From the NCBI GenBank assembly GCA_001598975.1, contig BBXU01002799.1, forward strand, positions 1 through 64,000: a stretch of 64,000 nt of DNA. The letters run 5' to 3'. A program made the position numbers and the translations under genes. The notes beneath the pieces are model-generated. The model had not been told where the DNA came from. It did not search any database and worked only from the letters and a program-made list of their open reading frames with translations. Source of the stretch: Parachlorella kessleri. Its lineage: Eukaryota > Chlorophyta > Trebouxiophyceae > Chlorellales > Chlorellaceae. Position 1 is the stretch's first letter; every line of letters starts with the position of its first letter. This document shows positions 14,214 to 27,264 of the stretch, in pieces.

Positions 14214-17200
14214 ATGAGTAACGCACAGCCGATGGGGAAGCTGGGGGTGGAGGTGGTGATAGCTCGCCTGGACAAGTCTAAGGTCCCAGCAGTGCCAGTG
14301 CCAGGCGGCGAGCCTGTGCTCCAACTGCGACCCGCTACCTCAACTGCCGGCAAAGTTCGGACTCCTCCCTTGTCCAGCGTTATTCGTGACACCCTTTGGC
14401 AGCTGGACGCTGCCGCCCCACAGGAGCTGCTGCTGGTGGAGTATGGCTTCAGCACCGACTGGGAGGAGACGTCAGCCAGGGTCGCGTTTGGGGCCCCGCT
14501 GCTGCCCTCGATTGGCGCGGCAGTGTCAGCAGAGGGTAGCCTGCTGGCAGCAGTGACTGCTGACGGTGCGCTGCACCTGCTGCACGTGCCAGCTGGGCTG
14601 CAGCAGGCTCGCGGCGGCAGCGGAGCAGCAGGGCGCCGAGCCAGCATGGCAGCCGCGCTGCGCCAAGCAGGCGCCGTGCGCAGCGTGCAGCTGGCCCCAG
14701 CGTGGGTCCGGGCAGGCACCCCAACGGCAGTGCTGATGGTGGACGGCCATGCCTGTGTCGGCACGGACCAGGGCACTGTGGTGTGCTTGCCTGTGGGGTC
14801 TGATGCCCAGCCGCTGGACGAATCTGATGCCTTTGAGCTCAAGTCAGGCGGTGGCGGGCTGAGCAAGGTGCGAGGCTTGGCTGCCTTGCCTGGCTGTTTT
14901 GGTGACTTGGTTGAGCACGGGCCCACTGGAACCGGAGGCCAACGGGCCTACCCCAAGGCTCGCATTTCCTAGGCTGCTGCTGCCTTGGTTCCAGCAGTTG
15001 TCTGTAGGGTGCCGTAGGCCACAGGACCAGGTCCTGGCACTGCACTCTGCCTCCTTGCCGGCTGCCTGGCTCGCCCTATGGCAGGGTGCAAGGCCAGCCC
15101 TGCAGCTGCTGTCCGCTCCTGGCCCCTGGTACCGCACCCTTGGGTGCCTACTTCTCTTTTCCTCCGGGGGCCCCCTGTCAGACCTCATGGTCCTCTCTGC
15201 GGCCCTGCCGTGCCCTGCAGGTCTTTGGCGGGCTGTGGGGCAAGCCAGCCGGCCAGGCGGTCGCCCAGATGCTCTCCCTCTACTTCCTGGGCCGGGAGCT
15301 GCTGCTGTGCGTGCATGAGGAGGGCCAGCTGAGGCTGTGGGACGTGGGCAGCCGCAGGCTGGCCTACCAGTGCGACATGCTGCCGCCCGCGGCGGCCGCT
15401 GCGCTGGTGCCCACCCACGCTGCGCTGATAGGTAGGTGTGTGTGGGTGGGGAGGGGGGGGGGGGCGAGCCTGCACGGGCCGGCGCTGGATCACTGATGTC
15501 GCCCAATGTGAGAACTGGTGGCCTGACTGTACAGCTCAGACTTGTCTTCCAGGATGAGAGTGATGAGGTTGCAGCAGATTGTGAAGCACGCACAATCGCG
15601 GCCATGGACGGGCGAAGGCGATGCTAGCAAGTGCGCCCCAAGTAGGGTGCTGCAGTGTGGGTGTGCATGCCTGCTATGGGGCCATGTCATCCACTGCTTG
15701 CCCAAGATTATGCGTGGTTGGTCCTCAGCATGCTCCCACCCCTCCTGAGCTCGTCTGCTCGTTGGCCCCCCCTGCCTGCATGCCTGCCTGCAGCCGAGCC
15801 GCTGGATGCCTCCATCTTTGTCCTGCTGGTGTACTACCAGGCAAGGGCCGGCGAGGGGCCCGGGGAGCTGCGCACCTACGAGCTGTTTGTTGAGGCGAGA
15901 GGGGAAGCCACCTACAAGGTGTGGTGCCAATTGCAAGGGTGCCTGGGATCGGATATGGCTGAAGCAAACCTTGGGGTGTTTGTTAACTTGGGGGCTGATC
16001 TGTCTTATTACGGGGTTGGGGCCAACGCGAGCAGCAGCTGCCAAAGCGGCCAGGCGTAGGATGCAAGAAGGTAGGTGACACGGTGCATGCCGCACTGGCA
16101 GGGAGCAGTCGCTCCAACATCCTGCTGGCCCCCACTCCTTTCCTCCGGCCATCACGGACACAATAAAAACATCTTGACAAGCACCCACGCAGGCTGTCTC
16201 AGCTCTCCTTCCCTTCTCTTGACAGGTTGACCTGGAGTCGGGGCCTCAGCTCCCCGGCACCATCCACCGCCTGCACAGCCTGGCCCTGGAGAGCGTGGGG
16301 CCCCATGCCGTGGGCGCGTGGATGCTGTACGACGACGAGGCCGGCAGGCGCCGCGTGGTGTGTGTGCCCCTGGCCTTCAACGACGCCACCGTGAGAGCGG
16401 GTGAGTCGCGCCAGCTGGACGTGCCGGCAGCACTGCTGACCAGTGCTGGCTGCTGTGCTTGCTGCCAAGCGCGGTTGCAAGTGTATATGGTGCACATTTG
16501 TGGACAAGGGAGCCCTTTCCCGGCACAGCCCCTGCCTCCTAATTCCCACTGTTTGGCCACCTGTGTGTGTGTCAAGCCCACCGGAGAGGTAGTTGGATGG
16601 GAACCTACAGCGCTCCGCCCTCCCATCGTGTATATGCAGTAGCGGTGTCGTAGTGGCCTGCATAATGGCCAAGGCTTCTTCCCTAATTGTTGACACCCTC
16701 CCACCCTAATTAGTATCCTCCCTCCCGCCTTGGTGTGCTGCTTCCTCCTGTGCAGCCGCAGTCGTCCATCTGATCGAGGACCAGCTGCGGGAGCTTGGCT
16801 GTGACGATCCGGCAGCCCCCATCTACGCTGTCCTGTGGCGGGCGGTGGAAGCAAACCTAGCCACCGCCGGGCCAGCCGCCGCTGCATCTGGGGCGCCGGC
16901 AGCTGCCAGTACCACACCAGCTGGAGCTAGCACCAGCTCCCAGCAAGGAGAGCCGCTGGCGGCGGCCTTCATGGATGCACTGCTGGCGCCAGGGCGGGTG
17001 TCGCGCCCCGCTTTGCATGCTGCGCTGGGCGCGCTGTCGGGCGGCGGCCACGCCGGCGGGCTGCCCTCGCTGGAGCTGCTTGCCCAGTCCGGGCTGGAGG
17101 AGGTCCGCCAGCAGCTGCCGGGTGAGTTGGGCCGTAGGACATGGGCTGCTGGGGAGTAATGACGGTCCCTGGGCTGAATTGCAGCTGATGAGGCAGAGGT

Positions 17201-20200
17201 GCTGCACTGCCACCAGCAATTGGGCAGCTGTTGGTCGGCAGGCAAACTGCATGTCCTTGTCAACTTGGGATAGGGAGAGAGCGCCGCCCCCCCACCCTCC
17301 GTCCCTTGATTGGAGGACCCTTTGACAGTAAAGGGAAGTATCATGATGCGTGTGTACATGGCCATCCGGGTGTCAGGGGCCCCACCTGCCCTCACTCACA
17401 GCTGCCCTCCCGCCCTTCCTCCCGCGCAGGCTGGCTGGCAGCAGCAACCGCCGGCGCCGCCAACTGGCAAGGCGCCGGCGCCCTGGGCCCCTGGTGCGCC
17501 CTGGCAAGGGCCTACTCCTCTGCCTGGGCCCGGGAGCAGCCCCTGCTGGCGCTGGTGCAGGCGGGGCCGGCGGCGGCGGGCGGGGTGCTGCTCGTGAGAG
17601 AGGGCGGGTGGGTGTCCCACATCCGGCAGGGGGCAGCACCAGAGCTGGCTTTCAAGGTGGGTGGTAGTGGTAGTCACAGCCGGTTGCGTGATGTTGGGGG
17701 CAGTGCCGTGGTGCCTGATGCGGTTTTAGCCCCGCCCGTGGGATGATAGGCACAGTCGTGGCTGTTGGGCTGCAGATGTTAGAGTTGCAAGTGCTGGTTG
17801 GTGATTTAGGTGTTGTGTGTGTCAGCTGCTATGAGTGAGTAGGGGAGGGTCATAAATACTGGCAAGTGAGCGCGATTGTCATGGGATGTGAAGCCACTTG
17901 TAGGCAGGCAAAAAGTTGGTAACATGCTGCCTGTGTCAGCTCATGTCAGTACCACGAGCAGTAGCAAAGATTGCCAGGTGTGGGTCCCGCAATAAAGCAT
18001 ACCAACTATGTGGAGAACGAGACAGTATACATGGTCTTGACTATCGGGCCGGCTTGCATGCATGCTGTAATACAGGCAAGGCTCTCTGTCTTGCGCAGGC
18101 GGAGGTGCCGGCTACCTATGCGGTGGACCACGCCTCAACTGCTGCACAGGTGGAGGCAGTGGCTGCGGTTCTGCAGGCAGCCTCCCAGCTGATGGCTGCC
18201 CTGGGAGGGCCGGTCCTGGGCAGGTAAGCAGGCAGGGCAATGGGAGGCGTGGTGGGGAGCTTTGGGGTAGGCCACTACAGCTTGGAGGGCAGCGGTGGTG
18301 TTTGGGTGGACGGCAGTTGACTTGAGTGCATCAATCAAGTGATCCCTAGCGGGGGTGCATCAATTGAAGTACACACCTCTGTGGCTGATTTATTAGCATT
18401 GCCTGCCCTGTTGACAATCACAAGATGGCTGTGCCCTTTTCCGAGCCAGAGGGGCTGGGTCCCTGCCTGCCTACCCGCCTGCCCTTGCTAAGTAGCTAGG
18501 TGGCATGGCTGCCTGGTGCAGGCTGGCCTGGTCATGCCTCCAAAGAGGGCTGGACTTGCGCGGCAGCGTATACCCCGCCTTCATTGCTGCGCTGGCCACA
18601 GGCGGCGGCGGGCCCCCACCCCAGTGGGGCCAGAACAGTGACACTAGGGCACAGTGGACGGAGTGGAGGGCGCAGTGCCGCATGTAAGCAACCACCAAGG
18701 ACTCCTCCTGGCTGGCGTGGCTGTTGTGATGCCTGGAGGCTGCGAGAGCACACCCAATTCCGCAGCTGCCGGTTGCCGGCCTTGCCTTGGGACCAGTGGC
18801 ATACCCTCGCTGAGGAAAGCTGAGACAAAATACTCCCATGTCACCGTCGCTCCGGAACGTCAGCAACTTGTCAGGATTAAGCAACAGGGGCGACAGCTGA
18901 CTCACCCTCTGACAAGTTCAGCTTCCACAGCCTGCACCAAAGTTCAGCTTCTCTCCGCGCCTGGTGCAGGCTGCCGCTGGAGCTGGGCCGGCTGCTTGGC
19001 AAAGCGCCCCGCTTTGCCGACGTGCTGGGCCAAGTGCTGGAGATGCTGCAGGGAGAATATTCCCTGCATGGCACCGGGGAGCAGAAGCTGCTGCAGGCCC
19101 CAGCAAGGCAGGTTACTGGACCCCTGGCGGCGGCAGCAGCACAGGTGGGGACAGGGCCAGGCTCGTGTGAGCGCACACTGCATGCTCCAGCCTTTTTTTT
19201 AACTTGTGTGTCCTCTTCTCCTGTGCTTCGTATGTCGTGAAGCATACAGTAAGGGGCATTCTTGGATACTGCTGGACCCGGCCGTCCTGGGGCCTACAGT
19301 TGTTCCAATGGCTGTTTGTCAAGTGCTGTCCTGTGTCAGCAGGCAGGGATAGGTTTGGGCAGCTCCGCTGCAGTCAGAGCCGGCAGGGTTGGCAGGGGAA
19401 GGCAAGCTGGAATGACTTGGCCAGCTAAGCTGGTGAAGCGTTGTGCGTCCCCCCTTCCTCTTGTCTGCTGCGACCTGGGCTAGCAGTGAGATGTCAGCCT
19501 GGTGGTTCAGTCAAGCCCTGTGCCCGAACAGCAAATACTGCTACCCTGCCTTCTGTAATCGCGCCTGCATGTGCATGCAGGTCTGCGCTGCCAGGGTGCA
19601 GTGCCTCTTCCAGCTGTCCTTGCTGGGCAGCTATGTCAGCTCAGTGCAAGCCCTGGGCCAGTGGTCCCTCTCACCTCACGACACCCAGCAGCTGGCCACA
19701 GTCGTCTTGCCAAAGGTACAGTGGGAAGAAAGAAGCAGGGGAAAGGGGTGGTTGTCTGGTATTGGTGTGCTTGACTATCGTTCCACTGCTCGACTGATGT
19801 ATGAAAGTTGCTACACAGGCTTTCATGCCTGGAGGTCCTCACTTTGCACCCTCCTGCCCTCCTCGGTGGGTGCCACTCAACAACATGGACCCACGTCCCC
19901 TTTTAGGCTGTCATAGCTATGTGCAGGGCTACTAGCTGGGATTGACTTGCGGCTCAGGATCGTCTTTCTGGCTCTTGATACCCCTTTTGGCCTGTCTGCC
20001 ACTAGAAGGTTGTTTTTGACAACCAAAGGGAGCCTCTGCCGCCACCTGCAGGCTGAGCAGATGCTGCGGGAGGCCGCTGTGGGCTACTGGGCCAGCGTCA
20101 CCCCGCTGCAGCTGCCGGCAGACCTGTCCACCATCGACCCTGCGCAGCTCGTCATTTCCCTCCGCATTGGAGACAGTGCCCAAGGTGCGCCGCCGCCTGG

Positions 20201-23200
20201 GCTTTGCGGTGCTGTTCGCCCGGTGGTCATCAGGTGGTACCCTCAGCGGTACCCAGTACCTCTTGCGCTACGGCCACCGGGATCGGGGTCGTGGTATCCT
20301 TGCTGGGATCCTTGAAATGCCTACTTCTTGTCCCAGCAGCAGAGACAGGTGTACAGCAATTTAAATGGACTCCACAATCATGCTTGGCCGCATGTTGGCT
20401 CTGTGCTTGTAGGGGCATCCAAGCGGGCCAGGCTCTCAGCCGCACCAGACACCTATGTCACTGACCTATTGGTCAGATCCACGGCCTTCACCAGCCAGCA
20501 GCTCCTAGGTGAATGGGGAAGGAGCGAGGACTTGGTGGTGATGTTCTCTGGGTGTCAGGCTGCTGCCCAGCCGTGGTCTTCTCTGGGTGTCAGGCTGCAT
20601 CACCAAGCCTTGCATGTGACATGGCAAGAAAGTCAAATGGACAAGAAACCAGGGTGTCGTTCTGTTTTCTTCTAAGCTACAACACCTGCTGTGCAGCTGA
20701 CTATCTTACACACAAGTACTGCCAGCACACACCTTATGCGCCCTGCGGGACAGCTGCCGAGTCTATTCTTGCTGGCCTCCCTACCGCCCTCTGTAATGCC
20801 CTGCAGAGGTACGAGATCTGGCGGAGCTGCAGAGCGCAGAGCTGCACCTTGGCGAGCTGCTTACTGGTGTGACCTCACCAGACGATTACGGCATGCAAGA
20901 TGCCGGCCAAGACTCTGCCAGCCACCCTTCACAGGTGGTGTTGCAGGTGAGGGGAGTGGCAAGCACAGGGGCCAAAGTTTGGGGGCTGAAATTTTGTTCA
21001 AAATCAACCAGTCCCCAGTTCTTGGGTAATGAGTCCCTTTTACACTCTTGATAGGTCACTCTTGAGCGGTCATAAAACATAATTATGATTACTCAAATGT
21101 AATTTCCTGGACACCTCAGGACACCTGAGGCCGGCTGTGCCAGGTCTGAAGGGCGGGGCTTAAGCTGCGTGGCATCCTTGTGAGATTAGTCGCCACAAGT
21201 CGCTCGCTATAACGTGCTTCCGCCGGTTTCTGCTTGAGAATGACGGTAGAGTTCAGTTGTGGGCGGAGCTCCCCTGCATGTAAGGTACATGCAGTACTGG
21301 TGTGGGAAGGCACTCCGCACTGCAGGCTGTATGGGGAACAAGGGTATCCCCAACCCAGACGCTGCCTACACAGGCTGGTGTGTGCTTTGTGGTGCAGGTT
21401 GCCCTGGAGCTGTTCAAAGGCAGCTACTCCGCCCACATGGCGGCCATGCTGCGCTTGTTGCCTGACACCTCGGATGGCCGCCTGCTGTTCCTGAAGGTGC
21501 GCGTAGGACGGCACTCTATAAAGGCCCAGTTTGGTCCTACAGCGGACCGCCACACTGGCAAGTTGCCATAACAGCGTGCTGGGCACGGCAGGGTGTTTGG
21601 CAACGTGCCTTTTCCTGGCGCTGGTGACTGAGGAGGAGATCTGACCTAGCAGGGTACGCCGTCTGAATGTGTATGAGGGGCTTCACTTTGCTACCCTGGC
21701 TTTGTTCAGACAGCAGGAGGTCAGCATGTGTGCTGCCCTCACCCGTAACAGTGAGTGACAGCCGCCTCTTCTGACATTTGCCACTTCTGATCGCCCATGC
21801 ACAGGCATGCAGCATAGCAAGGAGCATCCCCAGCAGCGGAAGCGCACCAGGACAGCGGCAGCAGCAGCTAGACGACAGCGCTTCTCTGTTCTTCAGGCAA
21901 GGACAAGCCGGGGTGGACAGCTGGAGTGAATGACTGGGGTGTCTTGTCGACCTGCTTTGCAGACATCTCTTTTCTAGTTTGCCCCTGATATGTACAGCCT
22001 ACTGCCAGTTTTGATGCCACTCTACTCGGTTACTGGTGGCCCTTTGGTCTTGGCCTTTGGAGCCTGGGTACCCGCTCTTAGTCCCCAGTCCCACCCCAGC
22101 TGATTCCTGGGGGGCTCAGTCGCTCACTTGCCCCAGCAATCTATTGCAGGGCCGCTGGTGTGCTGCGCGATGCTGCTGCACATGGGGAGGAAGCAGGGGT
22201 GGTGGCAGACTGCATCCGGCAGCTTCAGGAGGAGATGGCTGGAGCCTACAAGGATGAGGGTTCTCAGGTGAGCTTGCGCCGCCACTGGGGGGCTAAGCTT
22301 AGCTCCTACTTCAAGACAAGCCGACAGCAGGCTGTGATATGCCGTCAATGCTCCCTGAGGGCATTCTGGCAAGGCATCACCTGTTTTTCATGTCGTCACG
22401 AGCTGTGGGGGTTGTTTGCAGACTTCTTAAGCATGTGGACAGTAGGTGTCATATGCTCTGTCATCACCCATACAGCCAGCCGTGAACGGAGTCACCCTTC
22501 CTGCACGGCGGTGACGACTTCCTGTGAAGCAAGCTGTGGTGCAGGCCCTGGAGCTGCAGTACTATGAGACAGTGATGATGCTCTTTGAGCGGCTGGGCTG
22601 CCCGGAGGCCGCCTCCAAGTTTGCCTGCGCGGCAACCGAGCAGGTGCATGAGGCTAGCAGGCTGACCCCAGATTCCGCCAGCGAAGGGAATCAGCTCTGC
22701 TTTTACCCGCACACGTCACCTGGCAGCGTCAGGCCTGTCCTGACCCATGGTTGTCGAAGCCCTGAGGCGGCAAGTACAGGCTTCCCAGTCCTTGGCACCA
22801 GTTGAGGCTCACATGGGGTAGATGAGCAACAGTCTATATCCCCACCGGCCCCCCCATCCACGTGCCCGCCCGCCCGCCTGCACACGGTCCCGCGCGCCTG
22901 CATGCTCACCCACCACGCAATCCACACTCGGAAGCAGGCTAGGCGTGCCTGAGCAAACACTCCTTCACAAGCACTGGGACTGCCTGCTGTAGGTGCACGT
23001 AGCACTACCAGGGCCGCAGCAGTCCTACGCGCGGCTGCAGCGGGAGGGGCGGCTGTGGGCCAATGTCTTTGCGCATGCGCTTGAGGATGGCAAGTATGAG
23101 GTACGACCATTAGCGAGTGTACGGTGGGAGCTACTTCTGGCTTTCTGGCTTCGTCATGTTGGACCTGTAGGCTGCGGCTGGCTCCTTGCTGACTGGTTGC

Positions 23201-26200
23201 CCAACCTTGCCTCCATTTCCGCCAGGCAAAGCTGCCTCTGCGTTTCACTTTACCCCTTTGGGCTTGCTAGCCTGCTAGGGCACACAGCCACAATCAGCCC
23301 TCAGTGGGAGGCACTGCTGCATACCCACCTCGAGAGCATCTTACTGGGTTAGACAGCGAAGAAAACTGTTGGGCTGTAGGCCACCCTGCTTACCTGCTGC
23401 TCCTACTGGTCCCACCTTCTATACCCAGTCGATCTTATTGGCGGATGATCAGCCTTGTACCTACCACCAACAAGCCCACTCACTTAGGCTGCCGTCTGGT
23501 TGGGCGCCTGCTGCTGCAGGAGGCCTATGCCGCCATGCTGTCCAACACCGTGGCGGAGGTGCAGCTGGACTGCATGCAGCGCCTGGTGCACTCGCTTTGT
23601 AATGCGGGCCGTGTGCAGCTGCTCTGCGCGCTGCCCTTTTCTGCAAACCTGCTGGTGAGCTTGCGCGGGGCACTCTTCCTGGTGCCCAACTTTCTGCGGG
23701 TTGTGCTGCGGACAGCAAACTCAATGACACAGTGTGGGCATCAGGGATAGCTGGGTGTGCGAGAGTGCCACTTGTGTGCCTGCTGGTTCCCAGTAGCACA
23801 TCCAGGCTGCCCGCTCTTGGCAGCGCCCAGGTTTTTACGTCCCAGCACCCAGAGGAACCCCTATACGGGCTGCCGTGCAGAACGCATACAACCAGCCAAG
23901 CTGCCCCGCTGCAGGTACAGCGCGATGGCCATGAGGTGTGGGTGACACTCCTGGAGGAGGTAGTTGCCTGCCTACAGCGCCGAGCAGAGAGCCTGCCCCT
24001 GGACGCAACGCCGCAGCCCTACAAGGTTTGCTAAGGAAGATCTGTTTCAAGTTACTCAAGAGTGCGGCAGATGGGGTGGCAAGGCTGCACAGACTGACCA
24101 ATGCCCCATCCCTTGCATATATCCAAATTTTTCTTTGAAATGAGAGCCAGGGCACACTATGGGGCTTGCTAGCCCAGCAAGGCAAGCCAGTAGTCTTAGC
24201 AACGCACCCGAGAGGACTTATCTGTCCTACTGGGCTTTGTTTACTTTGCCAGCTAGGCTTGTTGCTTGCCCAGCTGCTGATGGCTGCTACCCCCTTGGTC
24301 CCGGGTTTGCTGCTGCCCTTCAGGTGCTCTATGCCTTCCATGCGGCTCGCGGCAACTGGCAAGCGGCAGCAGCCGCCATGCTAGCATGTTCCCGGCGCCT
24401 GGTGGGTGAAGGTGCTGGCAGCGCTGCAGCGCTGACAGAGGCTGAGCTTGCGCTGGGAGCGGCAGTTAGCGCACTCAGGTGGGTGTTGCAAACCACAAGG
24501 CGAATAGACCTGCTGGTTGATAAATATGGAGGACATTTTGATGAGGCCAGGGGCGCCTCAGGCTGCAGTGAGCTCCACGTCCACAAGCATCTTGTCACTG
24601 CTACCATCCCATAGCCAGTCGCAGCATGATGTCTACTAGGCTGTACCCTCTTTCCTGGGTTGCGGACGTTGCAGGCAGAGCATAGTGCCACTATGCTACC
24701 CCCCTCTGCTCTGGTTGACTGCAGCCTAGTGGTGCCTTCCCAAGCTTGGCTGGAAGACCCAGCTGGGCGACTACCAGAGCGCTGTCTGCAGCCGCTGTTC
24801 CCGCAGCTGTCAACATCAAAGCGACGCGGTGCAACAGGTGGTTGCGGCCTGGTGGCATATGTGCACATTTGGCTTCTTGCAGTGCCTGCAGCCTACGAGG
24901 TGGTGTTTGCTGCGAGGGTACACTCGCTGCGCGTGCAGCACCTATAGCACACTACTGCAGTGTACATGTTGAACTTGACGTATTGTTTAAGGCGTGCGTG
25001 CGCAGGTGGAAATGAGGGTGAGGAGCTGCCACCTGCCATTCTAACACTTAAGCAGCTCCGTCAGGAGTATGCGGTAGCTCGCGCCCATGCGGTTGTGGCA
25101 GCAGCAATACCCGGCGGGGAAGCGACCAGCAGCCAGCCAGACAATGTGTTTAGCCAGCTACTCGCGCTTGGTAAGCCGCATGTGCCAGAGTACGGTCGAC
25201 TTTGCACAGGAAGTTCCGCACCACCCATCTGGGAAAGGTGCCTGGTGCTTCATGCCTTCATGTGGGCGCTGTGGCAAGTTGCACAGGTGTATGCTGTGGT
25301 ATCAGAATTGAACTTGCTGTACACTCCGTTGTCCAACCTACCTGATATTACCTGATAATGCTGCCACTTTGGTGCAGGTCTGCATGAAGCGGCAATCTCC
25401 CTGGCTGAGAGCATATATACCGGAACTCGGCTTACGCGAGCCTTGGAGCAGGCTTTTGCCTCCCAGGCTGCCTATTGCACACGGCTGCAGCTGCAAAGCG
25501 GCGCCGCTACAGGCGCACTGGTTGCAACCAGCGCAGCAGCAGCAGCAGGCGGCACATCGCCGCTGGGTGGCCACCCTGGCCTGGGCTTTGCAGAGCCTGG
25601 GGATGGCATGGAGGAAGATGCTGGCTGTGGGGAGGATGCCATGCAACCAGGCTTTGGTATGCCAGCAAATTTTGGTGATGGGTCAGCTGGTGGGGAAGGC
25701 CATGGAGCCACGAGCGCAGCCACCTCTGCATGGGGCTCACCTGCAACGGCTGCGGCGTGGCGACAGCTGAAGCGACAACTGCTACGCTTTGAGCAAGGGG
25801 AGCATGGCAAGAGGCTCCGGCTTCTGACAATAGAGTCTGCGCTGGCAACTGAGCGCCGGCTCAGCCTGCCGCCGTGGCTGATCGAGCCCTTTAAGGCAGG
25901 TTTAGTATATGCAGAGACTGTGCACCCAGCGTATAGCGGGACACCGGGTTCAGTGCATGGTGACAACGCTGTGCGCTCCCTGATGTGCAGCATATTCCAG
26001 TGCCAGCCACTGTGCCTACAAAAGCAAATGATCCTCCAGTGTTGGTCGCTCCTAGCTGCAGCAGGAACTATCCTCAGCACCACACATTCCTTGCCGGGCT
26101 GAAAACTACAGGCCCTGTGACAAGAACTTGATTTGCTGCCTGCAGGCCGGTTCCGGTGATGTGGCGGGCCTCATGCGTGTGCTCATGCGGTTTAACCGCC

Positions 26201-26785
26201 TAGAGGAGGCAGCCCAGCTGGCAACCCGCTACCTGGGCTTGGCGCTGCGTAGCGTGCCCAGCATATCAATGCAGCGCTCAGCACAGTACTGCTACCCACA
26301 TGCGCTCTTGCAGGCAAGTCTTGCCCTGAAGAGGCCATCATTAGTTGGTTCCACGGCTCACCTGCCAGCATGAAATTGGCTTGGTGCAGTTAACTCGAGT
26401 GAAAGTTTAGGCTCCGGCCTGTGATGCATATGGACACCACCAGAGTGAGCTCATGGAGCCTTGCCATCGAGAGTAAACTTGCGGTTTCCAGGTGCCCCTG
26501 GAAAAATAACTCTCGCCGGCCCGACTCGAACTCAGGGCCACAGGTTTTGGCAGTACAGTAGAAGCTACCTGCCAGTGTTTAGGGGATGTCGTGCAGGCAG
26601 TACAAGACACAGGCCTAAGGAAATCATGCCCTCTGCTGCAGGAACTGGTGTTGCGTTTGAAAGCTGAGGCCAACAGCGGCAGCCACGGGGCGGAGAGGTG
26701 GCACAAGCTGCTGGTGCAAGCAGTGCGGGAAGAGACAGAGGCTGCAACAAGGCAGACGACTGTGCTTCAGCAGGTTTTCTCTTGA
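14214..26785 (+). CDS. NUP160: Nucleoporin NUP160 homologue (Nup107-160 / Y complex)
   Basis: Exons by eye: 14214-14867, 15221-15431, 15794-15918, 16226-16400, 16756-17121, 17430-17656, 18099-18223, 18522-18683, 18970-19144, 19581-19715, 20052-20184, 20413-20518, 20807-20946, 21398-21496, 21805-21896, 22150-22267, 22545-22643, 22993-23100, 23520-23654, 23915-24025, 24324-24478, 24675-24837, about 24891-24916, about 25008-25170, 25378-25895, 26146-26313, 26642-26785. NUP160 is a scaffold of the nuclear pore Y complex. The N-terminal beta-propeller shows as GSLLAAVTADGALHLLHVP and LLLCVHEEGQLRLWDV. The helical part includes ALELQYYETVMMLFERLG, EAYAAMLSNTVAEVQLDCMQ, VLYAFHAARGNWQAAAAAML and RLSLPPWLIEPFK. 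Exon 25 carries an Ala/Gly-rich insert. Three introns use GC donors. Exons 15, 23 and 24 are the least certain. The first true ATG is MSNAQPMGKL. Confidence 0.82.
20544..20598. repeat. Short direct repeat in a NUP160 intron
   Basis: TTCTCTGGGTGTCAGGCTGC occurs at 20544-20563 and again at 20579-20598. It is a local duplication in the intron after 20518, with no apparent function. Confidence 0.7.
26465..26590 (-). repeat. Possible tRNA-derived short element (SINE-like) in the last NUP160 intron
   Basis: On the minus strand, GTTCGAGTC (pol III B-box-like) lies about 40 bases after TAGCTTCTACTG (weak A-box-like). A nested hairpin follows, with outer arms CGAGAGT (26468-26474) and ACTCTCG (26509-26515) and inner arms TTTCCAGG and CCTGGAAA. 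A true tRNA cannot be folded because the T-stem does not pair. Only one copy is evident in this window, so this is tentative. Confidence 0.25.
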
Positions 26786-27264
26786 CTGTTGCCCCTGTCA
26801 CGTGCGCTTTGCGAGGTCTGGTGCCTTACAGGAAACCAGCTCGCTTTTTGGACGACCTCGTTCATGCACTCTCCCCTTAAACTGTCGGGACCAGTTTTGA
26901 TGAGGAAGTAGCAGTGACCCACCACCCGCTAGAGGTGCCTAGTAGAGACTTTCTCACATCTGAACACACGTGGCGGCTGCTGACCTTCATAGTACACAGA
27001 GGAGCAAACAGCTACGTGGCAAACTTGGCATGAAAACCTGCGCCTGCGCCTTTCAGTGGCAAAGCTCAGCACATGGCTCAGCATGGCCCGTTTTGGGAAC
27101 TGTAATCAAGGATCACTTGGGTGAATCCACCCCCAAATATCTAGACGATTAAGCTATCTGCCCACGGAAGGAAACCTGGCCTCGCCGTTCCTCAACGGAT
27201 TGAGCATTAGGAGCCTGCACACGATGGTCACAGCTGACTGATCGGCAGTGGTCTCTCCGCCTTC
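26786..27264. other. Intergenic region between NUP160 and the first TmcB-like gene
   Basis: No coding sequence is seen. A TGTAA at 27101-27105 may be the NUP160 polyadenylation signal. The last 27 or so bases before the ATG at 27265 closely match the bases before the ATG of the second paralogue (46643), so the tandem duplication included a little 5' untranslated sequence. Confidence 0.5.

Noticed and set aside
14174..14926. 250-codon open frame on the minus strand
   Set aside because: It is antisense to the first NUP160 exon and has no family similarity; open because of base composition.
15451..15465. Long G-run as a possible quadruplex or regulatory element
   Set aside because: A homopolymer run in an intron with no other support; similar runs occur elsewhere.
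25472..26083. 203-codon open frame on the minus strand
   Set aside because: It is antisense to NUP160 exon 25; composition-driven.
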